Below the pieces are notes generated by a model that was not told where the DNA came from, searched no databases, and worked only from the letters and a program-made list of their open reading frames with translations. A program made the position numbers and the translations under genes. Shown here piece by piece: positions 9,029-18,104 of a stretch of 22,801 nt of DNA (positions are counted from its first letter, which is position 1; every line of letters begins with the position of its first letter). This DNA is from Lactifluus volemus (lineage: Eukaryota; Basidiomycota; Agaricomycetes; Russulales; Russulaceae): assembly GCA_022376515.1 (NCBI GenBank), contig WTXI01000473.1, forward strand, positions 1 to 22,801. The letters run 5' to 3'.

Positions 9029-9370
9029 CTACAGCTTGCCGATTGCTACTCTGCATACCGCCTTCTTCTGTGTCTTTAGTATCATTCGGAAGCATGCCGC
9101 TTGCCTGAACTCCCGTGGAACATACACTGACACATTTTGAAGCCGCTTCGATGCACTCGAAAATACATGAACTGTCCGGTTCTCGTTCCGGTTCGATGAT
9201 TTGGATGCTGTGAAGATGGTTGGACTCTTCACTATCAAAGGAGGTCGATCACTTCTATATGCCCCTGTATTGTATAGACTTCGACGGTTCGACTGAACAA
9301 GGTCAACAACGTCCTCGAGCTCAGGCTGATTCTCCACGTCAATGGGATCATAAACCGCAGCAGCCGCCAT
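9029..9370 (-). CDS. Hypothetical protein, 113 residues, possibly one exon of a larger broken gene
   Basis: ATG at 9368-9370; TAG at 9029-9031. The sequence (MAAAAVYDPIDVENQPELED, later RTVHVFSSASKRLQNVSVYV) has a natural composition with an acidic start and basic end, but I recognise no family. Just upstream, another frame (9465-9415) reads MRRYFFSPSLAIFHQYEPVV and meets a GTGAGT donor-like site. Further minus-strand frames continue to about 9738. These look like exons of a multi-exon gene or its remains, but no single spliced model is convincing. There is no link to neighbours beyond sharing the F-box strand. Confidence 0.3.
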   Translation of the reverse strand: MAAAAVYDPIDVENQPELEDVVDLVQSNRRSLYNTGAYRSDRPPLIVKSPTIFTASKSSNRNENRTVHVFSSASKRLQNVSVYVPREFRQAACFRMILKTQKKAVCRVAIGKL

Positions 9371-9886
9371 ATGGAGCTTTGCCCAGCTGGATCTAGTTGA
9401 TCACTCACCACTGGTTCATATTGATGAAAGATAGCCAACGAAGGGGAAAAAAAATACCGCCGCATCTGCTAATCGATAGTAATCGTTTGTTTGACTCTAA
9501 AATAACACTTATAGCCTATATGCATGGATAGAACCCCGCAGAAGAATGCACCTGTATGCCAGTTACCGCACATAACACCAATACCATATCCGAGTCGTCG
9601 AAAAACGGAAGCGAAAATTAAATAGCGGCGGACGTACCAGGGGTCCCGATGATATTGGTCCCATACGTTTCCTCTTTGATGCCAGTGACCTACTTGAACC
9701 ACTGGGCCCACGTTATCCTTCCTTCTCACTTTCGTCACGAATAGATGGACGATTGGCGTCTATAAGTATCGCTGTGCATGCGAAGACGTGGCGGAGTATC
9801 TTGAGCTGGTCGCAAAGAAGGGTTCATATTTGTGGCGACAGTGAGCAGAGAGGACCGACGATGAAAAAGAGTGAAGAGAAGAACGA

Positions 9887-10274
9887 CATCAGTATTTTGG
9901 CAGTTTGGTTTCCAGGGGTTTCTACACCTGAGAAACCCGTAAAAACCTAAAAAAACCCAGAAAACCAGAAACTTGGAAACCTATGTCCAATTTCCCGGAA
10001 ACTTGTCTGAATGACAAGTAATAGAAACCTTGGAAACCTATGTAATTACTATGTAATAGCGGAGAGAAAATCAATATAAGGGATGGTAACTACCTAATCA
10101 AGGCAAAGCCGCGTTGCGGCTAAGACTTGGATTAGTCTTGATTAGGTAGCTACCGTCAATATTTGATTTTCTCTTCGGGTGGTTTCTGAGTTTCCAGGTT
10201 TCCAAGTTCCCGGAAACCTGAAAACCAATGAAAACCAGTTGAAACCCGGAAACTATTTTGCCATTTTGCTGATG
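9887..10274. mobile_element. MITE / foldback-like element
   Basis: The ends are imperfect inverted repeats. Left reads CATCAGTATTTTGGCAGTTT and continues GGTTTCCAGGGG; the right end, reverse complemented, reads CATCAGCAAAATGGCAAAAT and continues AGTTTCCGGG. Inside the ends are GAAACC/GGTTTC-rich degenerate repeats. At the centre is a second inverted repeat (10062-10102 against 10137-10175) enclosing a perfect hairpin, AGCCGC-GTT-GCGGCT at 10107-10121. There is no coding capacity. A clear target duplication is not visible, so the exact ends are provisional. Confidence 0.6.
10062..10175. repeat. Nested inverted repeat at the centre of the MITE-like element
   Basis: GTAACTACCTAATCAAG at 10086-10102 pairs with CTTGATTAGGTAGCTAC at 10137-10153 with one mismatch. 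Pairing extends outward through GAAAATCAATAT / ATATTTGATTTTC with small gaps. The loop holds the perfect small hairpin at 10107-10121. The whole can extrude as a cruciform. Confidence 0.75.
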
Positions 10275-10616
10275 GATGAACAAACCAACAAGCACTAGTC
10301 TCAGGTCACGGGATCGCAGGTTGATTACTGCCACAGTACTAGTACATTTGCAGTAAACGTAAATGGCATAGTAAATCGTACAGTATATGCACATACAACA
10401 CGGAGAAACGACATTATACCAGAAATTATAGTCAGGGAATCCGATGAAACGTGTGCGCTTACAAAACGAAACTGAAAGGCGCTCACAGGGCTGTCGATTA
10501 GGATAAGCTAATGTCACGATATCGAAGTTCTAGCGGTCAGCATGAACACGAGAGTTGGTCAGTGTGGATGCTAGTAACATACGAGCAGTTGAATTAAGAT
10601 GTACCTTGATACACGA
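10275..10616. other. Spacer between the MITE and the F-box pseudogene
   Basis: Open frames exist on the minus strand but run into the MITE and have no recognisable content. This region includes the 3' flank of the F-box pseudogene. Confidence 0.4.
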
Positions 10617-12032
10617 TCAAGTCTGTTCCTGCAGATCCCACCAGTACCTAGGGCTCTGGAACCACCGAGTACAGGTCACGGGAATGACGGGATGGCCTGC
10701 CACCTGTCGTTCATCGACGAAGGCGGTAATTAAGTCCTGGTCATCGGCTGGTCCAAAATATCTAACCTCTTCAAGGTTCGGCAGGAGCTCCAGTGGTGAC
10801 TCTCCATCGTGAGATAGTAAGGGACGTAAGATTTTGTCAATGGGAGCACCTTGCACACAAATAGTCTTCGCGTTGATGAACGGCCTAAGGAGTTCACGCC
10901 ACTGACTTCGGTGGATATTGTTATACCATTCTGATGATTCATTATGGCGCTCGTAGCTGAGTGTGACCCGCTCGACAGCAGAGAGTAGGGGAGAAAGTGT
11001 ACCGAAGATTTGCACCGCAGACGCAACCTGCAATTCCGAGTCCAGGTGGGCGCATAGGATGTGCAACTCCAATGGGAATCTTTCCCTCCAAGGGCCTGCG
11101 GTGACTTGAACAACGTGATCCACGAGATCGAGCTTGACAGAGCTAAAACTGAAGCTCTCGGAAGTTTGCGTGAATTGTAAGAGGCGTGGAAAAGGAAAGG
11201 AGGGATGATGATAAAGTTTGACATGAAGGAAGCTGAGGGAAGGGGCGGTGATCCAAGGAACAAGGGCATCCAAGTAGGCGCTCACACCATAAAACACAAA
11301 CCAGCGTAGGTTGGGAAGTGTGATCGTGTCTGGAGTCTGGTGCAACTGCCCTTCGACATCGTGGTTGGACAAAGGGGATGTAAATCCAATGGACAGTTTC
11401 TCCAGCTGGAGAAAAAGCGAAAGTCGGGTAAGTATATAACTCGGAGGGATTTCAGGGATATTTGAAAGCTCAAGGGTGGAAAGGCTGGCGGTAGTTGTGA
11501 GTGAGGGTGCCACTGGTTCACTTGTTAAGGGAGCCGTCCGCAGTGTGAGATGGCGTAGATTGGGGGCTTGAAAAGTCATAGGAAGGACGACTTTGGTCCG
11601 AGAATTGATATGCATGCGTTCCAGAATTGGGAATTGATCATCCATAGCCGTGACGAACTTCTTCATATTTGGGAGCATGAAAAAGTAAATGTGACGCACG
11701 CGATCGCGGTGAGAAAGTGCGAGCAATATACCCGATTCATCTTCTGCTGTCAGTATCTCCGAGTCGCCATCCCTAGTCACGCTGCGATAATCGATGGTGA
11801 GTGGTAGAGGTGGTGAATGTGCAAGCATGTCTGCTACAGGCACACCATTGGTGCAGAAGAGACGAAGGTTGAGCCGGGATGGTGATTCAAGAATAATATT
11901 TCGCCACAGTCGACAAACATGTGCCAGTCTGTATCACCAAAGTTGATGGTTCCATCTTCCGTAAAATACACCATACCAATCTTCATATTTGTCCGGTTCT
12001 TCCAGCAGATAAAGATGAAATATATTGAGAAG
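10617..12032 (-). pseudogene. F-box paralogue, truncated by LTR retrotransposon 1
   Basis: This is clearly homologous to the F-box gene at 7110-8685: PVADMLAHSPPLPLTIDY, QFPILERMHI, FQAPNLRHL, LPNLRWFVFYGVSAYL, GTLSPLLSAVE and SQWRELLRPF all align. The frame is open from the F-box to the stop at 10617-10619 except for a TGA at 11934-11936, where the paralogue has Trp (WWYKLA there, W-stop-YRLA here). At 12032 the reading breaks within the CTC codon of the motif VLLNIFHLY, because the retrotransposon is inserted there. The missing 5' piece (ILNDDVL) is at 19861-19915. Two lesions, a nonsense change and a 7.8-kb insertion, make it a pseudogene. The C-terminal 400 residues remain open, so decay is recent. 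Confidence 0.85.
12028..12032 (+). repeat. Left target-site duplication of retrotransposon 1
   Basis: AGAAG directly before the LTR. The same five bases follow the right LTR at 19861-19865. A 5-bp duplication is usual for Ty3/gypsy integrases. Confidence 0.9.
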
Positions 12033-12146
12033 TGTTACGGATTCATCTAGACCTCTGCCTCCCTGTTGCCTCATGTTTTTCATTTCCGCCTACATTCTCG
12101 CTTACGGACAGAGCCTCACCTTGTACGACACAGAACAGCGTGTTCT

Positions 12147-12224
12147 TGACTCATAGTGACTCTTATGACATCATTAGCCTAGAACTTCGATGACGTTGTA
12201 GTTAGACCCAGGCTCATGACATCA
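12147..12224 (+). promoter_or_regulatory. Cluster of bZIP-like sites in U3
   Basis: TGACTCA at 12147-12153 is a perfect Gcn4/AP-1 consensus. TGACATCA occurs twice (12166-12173 and 12217-12224). TGACGTTG at 12191-12198 is TGACGTCG in the 3' LTR, close to a CRE/ATF site. Stress or starvation control is inferred from these motifs only. Confidence 0.45.
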
Positions 12225-12257
12225 TTACCGATGTCACTCGCCCTTTGCCCTGTACAG

Positions 12258-12264
12258 TATATAA
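12258..12264 (+). promoter_or_regulatory. TATA box of retrotransposon 1
   Basis: TATATAA, 35 bases upstream of the self-primer match at 12293. Transcription should begin near 12290. Confidence 0.75.
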
Positions 12265-12292
12265 GACTCTTCGACTTGTGTCCTTGCTCTCC

Positions 12293-12303
12293 AGCTTGGA
12301 CTT
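12293..12303 (+). other. Self-primer sequence at the predicted transcript 5' end
   Basis: AGCTTGGACTT is exactly complementary to the PBS at 12479-12489 (11 of 11). In Tf1-type elements the first 11 bases of the RNA fold back and prime reverse transcription; the position here fits that scheme. Confidence 0.75.
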
Positions 12304-12478
12304 CTCTCCAATACTAGCCTCTTGAATCTCCTCACCAACTCCCTTGTGATCCCCTCTCCTCCTGAAGCCCTCTAAGTGCTATAACTTAGCTAGACCCAGC
12401 CCAGACTCACGTCTCTGTTGGTCCCTCCTGAACAACTTGATCCTATCTTAGAAACTAGGAACAGCTAGTCCCTAACAT

Positions 12479-12489
12479 AAGTCCAAGCT
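12479..12489 (+). other. Primer binding site (self-priming type)
   Basis: AAGTCCAAGCT starts one base after the LTR. It lacks the TGG start of a tRNA-primed PBS but pairs perfectly with 12293-12303. The second element in this window has the same one-base spacing. Confidence 0.75.
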
Positions 12490-12507
12490 CCCACACACCA
12501 CTGAAAG

Positions 12508-12774
12508 GTGGCAGAACCCCCGAACGACCGCATTGAACATCTGGTAGAGGCGCTTGCCATCCGGATCTCCGCGGAGAAAGAATACTACACAGTACTCCTT
12601 CTACTTGACCTAGCTACAGGTGAAAAGAAGCGAAGGCTCCAGACGGAACTCCACGAACTTGCCCAGACTATTAAGCAAGCAGACGAGATCCTGAGCGACA
12701 GTCTAGAAGACTACAGAAGCGAGACGATCCTATTGGAAACGCTTGACCCAGAACTAGAATACGACGGCGCCTAG
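12508..12774 (+). CDS. Small upstream ORF of retrotransposon 1, start codon apparently lost
   Basis: The open frame encodes about 88 residues of hydrophilic, probably helical sequence (RIEHLVEALAIRISAEKEYY, then RRLQTELHELAQTIKQADEI) rich in heptad-like Leu/Ile, ending in an acidic tail at TAG. It contains no ATG. The first codon after the in-frame TGA at 12502 is GTG followed by GCAGAACCC. A single A-to-G change from ATG would explain this. It precedes gag by 55 bases. A structural or accessory coiled-coil role is possible; I recognise no family. The frame's length and composition argue that it was coding in the parent element. Confidence 0.5.
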   Translation: MAEPPNDRIEHLVEALAIRISAEKEYYTVLLLLDLATGEKKRRLQTELHELAQTIKQADEILSDSLEDYRSETILLETLDPELEYDGA

Positions 12775-12829
12775 ATTCTCATCCCTTTGCCAGAACTGCC
12801 TCAGAAGTCAGCGAACTTGCAGTTGCAAT

Positions 12830-14557
12830 ATGAGCGCGACCCTCCTCAGAATAGAGTTCCCAGACAACGAGACATTAATCCCAGTGCCCACCCGATACAA
12901 CGACGATTTGCCTGCACACGTGAAAGGCGGTATATACTGGAACCCCACGGACCGGTGTTACTGTGTCGCGCAAGAAGGAGAATCGGTCCGCGTAGAGTTC
13001 ATCAACGACGTCTGGCACGCCGTACTACGCCACCACGAGATACTCAAATCTTGCCCTGCACTCAGGCTCAACGAAGCAGCAGGAGCAGGATGGTGGTGTG
13101 AAGATGACGCCCAACACCCGAACAACCGCGCTCTCAGTGCAATAAGAGAGGACAGTGACGACGATGGAAGTACAGGGGAACCAGAACCGACGACTCCCTT
13201 GTCCACCCACTCCTACCAAGAACCACCAGCAAACACCCCCATGACCCACCTCGCAGAACAGGTAGACGCCATCACGATAGAACCGGAACCCATACAAGTC
13301 AGAGCAACCATGACCGAAGCACCAGCAGTCGCAGCCAACCTAGCAATAAGAGGAGGAGGACCGCTTCCTCCAATCGCTGGCCAGGGTTGGGTACTCAACC
13401 AAGGAGGAGCACCGCCCCCAGGTCCGCCTCAAGGCCCGCCTCAAGGACCACCTCAAGGCCCACCTCAGGGAGGAGGACCCCCGGGCTGGCCCCCGGCCGG
13501 GCCCCCAGGAGGAGGACCCCCAGGAGGCGGACTGCCACAAGGGCCGATGCCAGGACCAGGCTACCTCATGGGCGCACCCACTGGACGACCACCCACCATC
13601 TTCGATGGAGATAGACAGAAAGTGGATGACTTCATGGACGAATGGAACCTCTTCTGCCTTAACAACACCTTCAACTACGCCTTCGCCCTTCCCTACCAGA
13701 GAGTCGCCAACTGTCTATCCTACATCAAGGGACCCAAAGTCGCCAACTGGAATAGGACCCAGGTCCAGTGGCTCCACAATGTCACAACGCGAAACGTGAA
13801 CCCAGTCGGTTATGACAACCAATGGCTGTGGGACACTTTTGCGGACGAATTCAGGAACGCGTTCCAGGACACGGCGGCGGAACAGAACGCAGAAAGAAAC
13901 CTCTCCAACCTTCAAATGAAGGGAGGAGAACTGGACACCTACATTAGCGACTTCACGGAACTCGCCAGGAAGGCAAACAGAAGCCTTCAGGACAAGGGAA
14001 CCATCATCATGTTTCGACAAGGACTCCAATCCGCATTACACAACGCCCTCTACCATATTAACCCGGCTCCGCGCACCTTCCAGCAATGGGCAGAGGCGGC
14101 TAGAGCTGAACAGGCCAAATGGGCAGAATGGGGCGCACACGGGTTCCAGGAGCGTGTCAAAAAATACAAAGAAAACAAAGATGGCAGACGCACCTGGCAG
14201 GACCGTGCCAAGAACAGACAGAAGGACCAACGCTCCGACGCCATGGATGTAGACAACGTCCAGGTCAATGCCATGACGGATGCAGAGAAAGACAGCCTCA
14301 TGAAGAAAGGAGCTTGCTTCTTCTGCAAAGAAACTGGGCACATGGCCAGAGTCTGTCCAAAGAAGAAAGGGAGGACGAACACTTGGAAGACCGCACCCAA
14401 ACGTGTGGTAGCAAAGGAAGCTACCACCACAGAGCCAGACGAAGAACCGGAGGAAAAAGACGATGACAAGAAAGACTTCCTAGGGAAAGTCAGAGGAATG
14501 ACCAGGGAGCAACGTGAAGAGCTCATGGACAGCATGCTGAAAGACGAGGGTTTTTAG
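12830..14557 (+). CDS. gag: Gag polyprotein of retrotransposon 1
   Basis: ATG at 12830; TAG at 14555-14557; 575 residues. Order: N-terminal domain (about 1-90, HVKGGIYWNPTDRCYC), acidic linker, a Pro/Gly repeat tract (about 195-245, repeated GPPQ), a capsid-like region (about 255-430, containing TIFDGDRQKVDDFMDEW and ELDTYISDFTELARKA), and one CCHC zinc knuckle at 496-509 (CFFCKETGHMARVC). The protein forms the particle and binds element RNA. There is no internal stop or frameshift, unlike pol. The stop codon overlaps a -1 slippery heptamer, so a minority of ribosomes should continue into pol. The tail after the knuckle is highly charged (PDEEPEEKDDDKKDF). Confidence 0.92.
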   Translation: MSATLLRIEFPDNETLIPVPTRYNDDLPAHVKGGIYWNPTDRCYCVAQEGESVRVEFINDVWHAVLRHHEILKSCPALRLNEAAGAGWWCEDDAQHPNNRALSAIREDSDDDGSTGEPEPTTPLSTHSYQEPPANTPMTHLAEQVDAITIEPEPIQVRATMTEAPAVAANLAIRGGGPLPPIAGQGWVLNQGGAPPPGPPQGPPQGPPQGPPQGGGPPGWPPAGPPGGGPPGGGLPQGPMPGPGYLMGAPTGRPPTIFDGDRQKVDDFMDEWNLFCLNNTFNYAFALPYQRVANCLSYIKGPKVANWNRTQVQWLHNVTTRNVNPVGYDNQWLWDTFADEFRNAFQDTAAEQNAERNLSNLQMKGGELDTYISDFTELARKANRSLQDKGTIIMFRQGLQSALHNALYHINPAPRTFQQWAEAARAEQAKWAEWGAHGFQERVKKYKENKDGRRTWQDRAKNRQKDQRSDAMDVDNVQVNAMTDAEKDSLMKKGACFFCKETGHMARVCPKKKGRTNTWKTAPKRVVAKEATTTEPDEEPEEKDDDKKDFLGKVRGMTREQREELMDSMLKDEGF

Positions 14558-14588
14558 GCGGCTCTAACCCACCGGCCTGGGAAAGAGC
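14548..14588 (+). promoter_or_regulatory. Programmed -1 ribosomal frameshift signal, gag to pol
   Basis: The heptamer G GGT TTT (14548-14554) fits the X XXY YYZ rule in the gag frame, and the next codon is the gag stop TAG. After a six-base spacer (14555-14560) comes a hairpin. GCTCT (14561-14565) pairs with AGAGC (14584-14588), a symmetrical AA/AA internal loop follows, and CCCA (14568-14571) pairs with TGGG (14578-14581) around the loop CCGGCC. The -1 frame is open from the heptamer straight through to the protease motif DSGAT. Confidence 0.8.
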
Positions 14589-17500
14589 TATAGAACTGTA
14601 TCGGATCGGTATTAGGACTCGGAATTCTATGATTTTGAATGTGCCCTACCGATCCATGCAGCGAATGGCCGAAGTAAAAACCCTCGTGGACAGCGGAGCC
14701 ACGGAAAACCTCATGGACACCTCTACCGCCTCCTTCTTAAATGTCGCCCTTCAAAACTCCCCCTTCCCCGAACCATCACCAACGCTGATGGCTCTGCTAA
14801 TACAGCGGAGCCCTCACCCATTACTGCGAACTTAGGATCAGACAAGGAGACAAGGAAGAAGTGCAGAACTTTTATGTCTCAAACCTGGGCTCGGACCGGA
14901 TCATCTTAGGATACCCTGGCTGAAAGCATTCCAGCCAAAGTTCGACTGGGAGACCAGTCAACTAAAAGGGCCTCCAGTACACCTAGAAGCCAAGTGGTAC
15001 GACCGAGTAAAGAAAAGACAAGAGCGAATGATTGTGCGACGAGCACGTGTGACCCTGCCTGGGAAGAAGGAGACGAAATCATCCTAGTTAGCAAAGTCAA
15101 CATGGCACAGCAGTGGGCGGAGAAAGCAAACAAAGACAAAGAAAAAGTGGAAATCCCCCCACAATACCGAGACTTCGCCGACGTCTTCTCTGAAGAAGGA
15201 GCAAAGAGATTTCCCCCATCCAGACCAGAGGACCATGCGATCAAATTAAACCCGAAGCGCCAGACGTCATCAACTGTAAAGTGTACCCTTTGACCACGGC
15301 GGAAAAGCAGGCCACGAAGGAGTGGATTGACAAACACGAACAAAAGAACTACATTGAAAAATCCAACTCCCCTTGGTCGACACCCTGGTTCTTCATCAAA
15401 AAGAAAGATGGAAGCCTCCGCCCCATCCAAGACTATCGCGAAGTCAATAAATGGACAGTCAGAGACGTCTACCCCATGCCAAGAATAGAACAAATCATGG
15501 AGGAACTCAGTGGCAAGGAACTATTCACCAAATTCGACATCCGATCAGGGTACCACAATATATGCATCAAAGAAGAAGACCGCTGGAAAGCAGCCTTCAA
15601 AACCCCTTCGGACTATACCACCCAACGTCATGTATTTGGCTAAACAACTCCCCGGCCACCTTCCAACGCATGGCGGACAGAGTCTTTAAACCCATCTACG
15701 ATGAATTCCCTGGGGAATGCCACGGGTACATGGACGACTTCCTGATAGCCACACACAAAGACCCGGCCCGCCACCGTTAATAACACGAAAGTCCTACAGG
15801 TATTCCGCGATCACAGCCTATTCCTCAAACTCCCCAAGTGCGAGTTGAGAAGGACGCGGTTGAATACTTAGGCATCTACGTGAAAGATGGAACTATCCGC
15901 ATAGATCCAACCAAGCGAATGGCCTGGCAACATGGCCGCGACAACTGTCAACTGTGACCCAAGTGCGGAGCACCCTAGGAGTCTTAGGGTACCAAAGACC
16001 CTTCATCAAGGATTCGCCCATATCGCCAAACCTCTCACGAGCCTCCTTAAAAAAGGCAGACGTTCAAATGGACACAGGAGTGCACGAACGCGCTGAACAA
16101 ACTGATTGACATAGTAACCAGCGACCCTGTACTCTTCCGACCAGATGAAACCAAACAGTTCGAACTAGAGGTGATGCCTCTCAGTACGCAATAGGGGCCA
16201 TCCTCTACCAGCGTGATGGCGATGGGAACAAGACCAGTGCCTACCATTCAGAAACACTGAATGAAGCTGAACGCGGCTACGACATCTTCGATCGGGAGCT
16301 GATGGCAGTAGTCAAAGGACTGGAAAACTGGCGACATCTCCTACTGGGCGCGCAGCACGAGTCTTGGTGTTTACGGACCATGCTAACCTCCAACACTGGC
16401 GCAACCCACAGAAAATCAACAGGAGGGTTGCCCGTACATCCCACGACTTGCGGAATAAACTACAAATTGATCCACAAGCCTGGGAAGTACAACAAGGTGG
16501 ATCACCTCTCGCGCCGCCCAGATTACGACCAGGGGAAGGAGGACAACCAGGATGTCACGGTTCTCCCCGACTCGGTCTTCGTCCGGCCATAGCCTCTCCT
16601 CCCTCGAAGAGCGTGTCTTTGAGGCACAATCCGTACCCCGCAGAACTCTCCACTGGTCGGAACTCCACCCTCGCATGCACAAAAGAGACGACATCTGGTT
16701 CCATGATAACAAGCCGGTTGTCGTGGTAGACAACCCCCTAAGATGGGAGATAGTACTCACTACCATGACCACCAGACGCAGGACACCCCGGAATTTTTTA
16801 CACCTACCTGCTTGTCACGCGCGACTACTGGTGGCCGGATGTCAAACAATTCGTCAAAACTATGTGCAAGGATGTGCAGTCTGCCAAGCGACAAAGAGTC
16901 GTACTACTAAACCCAAGATCCCCATCTTCCCCATCACCACAGAACGGAACGCTGCCCCCTTTGAAACTATAGCCCTAGATCTGATAACCGACTTACCCCT
17001 GTCAAAAGGGTATGACTCCATCCTTATGATCACTGATCACGATTGCACCAAAGCAGCCGTCTTCCTCCCCTGCAACAAAACTATAGATGCACCAGGAGTA
17101 GCCTCCCTGTACGCCGAACACGTGTTCCCCCACTACGGCGCCCCTAGAAAAGTCATCTCAGACCGAGACCCCCGCTTCACTGCTAATTTCGCACGAGAAC
17201 TCTGTCGGATACTAGGGTCAGCCCAGAACCTCAGCACGGCTTACCACCCACAGACAGACGGACAATCGGAACGAACTAACCAATGGCTGGAGCAGTATTT
17301 AAGGATCTATGGGAATTATGAACAAGACGACTGGGCTACCTGGTTACCTATGGCACAATATGTACAGAGGTCGTGGCCCAACGCCACTACAAACAAGACG
17401 CCGTTTGAACTCCTCATGGGACACACGCCCTCTCTACCCGATCAACCGATCACCACCAACGTCCCCCTTCTGGAAGATAGACAGCGCACCCTAGAAAGTG

Positions 17501-18084
17501 TAAGAGAGCAGGCTCAACGGTCGATCAGAGCCGCTCAAAACACGTTGCAACGATACGCCCAGAGGAAGAAGGGACAACGTAACTACAGGCCCTTCCATGA
17601 AGGCGAGAAGGTCTGGCTAGAAGGGACTAATCTGAAGACGACGCACCCCACTGCCAAACTAAGCAATAAACGGCATGGCCCCTTCCTTGTGACCAAAGTC
17701 GTGTCACCGGTGGTTTTCAAACTGCGACTCCCTGCCTCATGGAAGATACACGACGTCTTCCATGCCGCCCTCCTCTCACCATACAAGGAGACGGAGGAGC
17801 ACGGTGAGAACTTTGAAGAACCCCCACCTGACCTGATCGAAGGTGAAACGGAGTACGAAGTGGATCAAATCCTTGACATGCGGTGGAGTGGAGGCAAGAA
17901 CAATAGGAAGCGTCAATATAGGGTTCGATGAAAGGGCTACAGCGAAGCACATGACACCTGGGAACCAGAAGGGAATATCCGCGCCCCAGACTGTCTCAAG
18001 GAGTTCATCCGGAAGCATCCAAAGAAGGCGCTCGCAGAAGACATAAAAGCGAAGCCAAAAGGAAGAAGACGAGTCATCATTTGA
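14548..18084 (+). pseudogene. pol: Pol polyprotein of retrotransposon 1, multiply frameshifted
   Basis: Entered by -1 shift from gag. Domains in order: aspartic protease with DSGAT at 14689-14703; reverse transcriptase about 15140-15900 with YMDD at 15727-15738; RNase H about 16170-16500 (AIGAILYQRDGDG, YDIFDRELMAVVKGL); integrase with the CxxC half of its zinc finger (GCAVCQ) and a DD35E core, D at 16978, D at 17161 and E at 17269; then a C-terminal chromodomain about 17845-17990 (YEVDQILDMRW, then KGYSEAHDTWEPEG). A TGA at 17929-17931 replaces the conserved Trp before KGY. Pol ends at TGA 18082-18084. Between about 14750 and 16870 the frame changes at least fifteen times, usually by loss of one base from a short run. 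From about 16870 to 17931 it is open. No functional Pol is expected from this copy as read. Confidence 0.9.
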
Positions 18085-18104
18085 TCCGTCCAAATCTCCC
18101 CCCA

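Larger units (their letters stand above)
12033..12477 (+). repeat. 5' LTR of retrotransposon 1
   Basis: Starts TGTTACGG and ends CCTAACA, with terminal TGTTA/TAACA inverted repeats. It contains a TATA box and, 35 bases after it, the self-primer sequence, so U3 is about 12033-12290. It is the same length as the 3' LTR with four substitutions. Confidence 0.95.

Noticed and set aside
10098..10517. Minus-strand 139-residue open frame
   Set aside because: It runs into the MITE arms and central hairpin; its C-terminal part is repeat-encoded.
12478..12495. tRNA-primed PBS
   Set aside because: The sequence after the LTR lacks TGG and does not look like a tRNA 3' end; it pairs perfectly with the element's own 5' RNA end instead.
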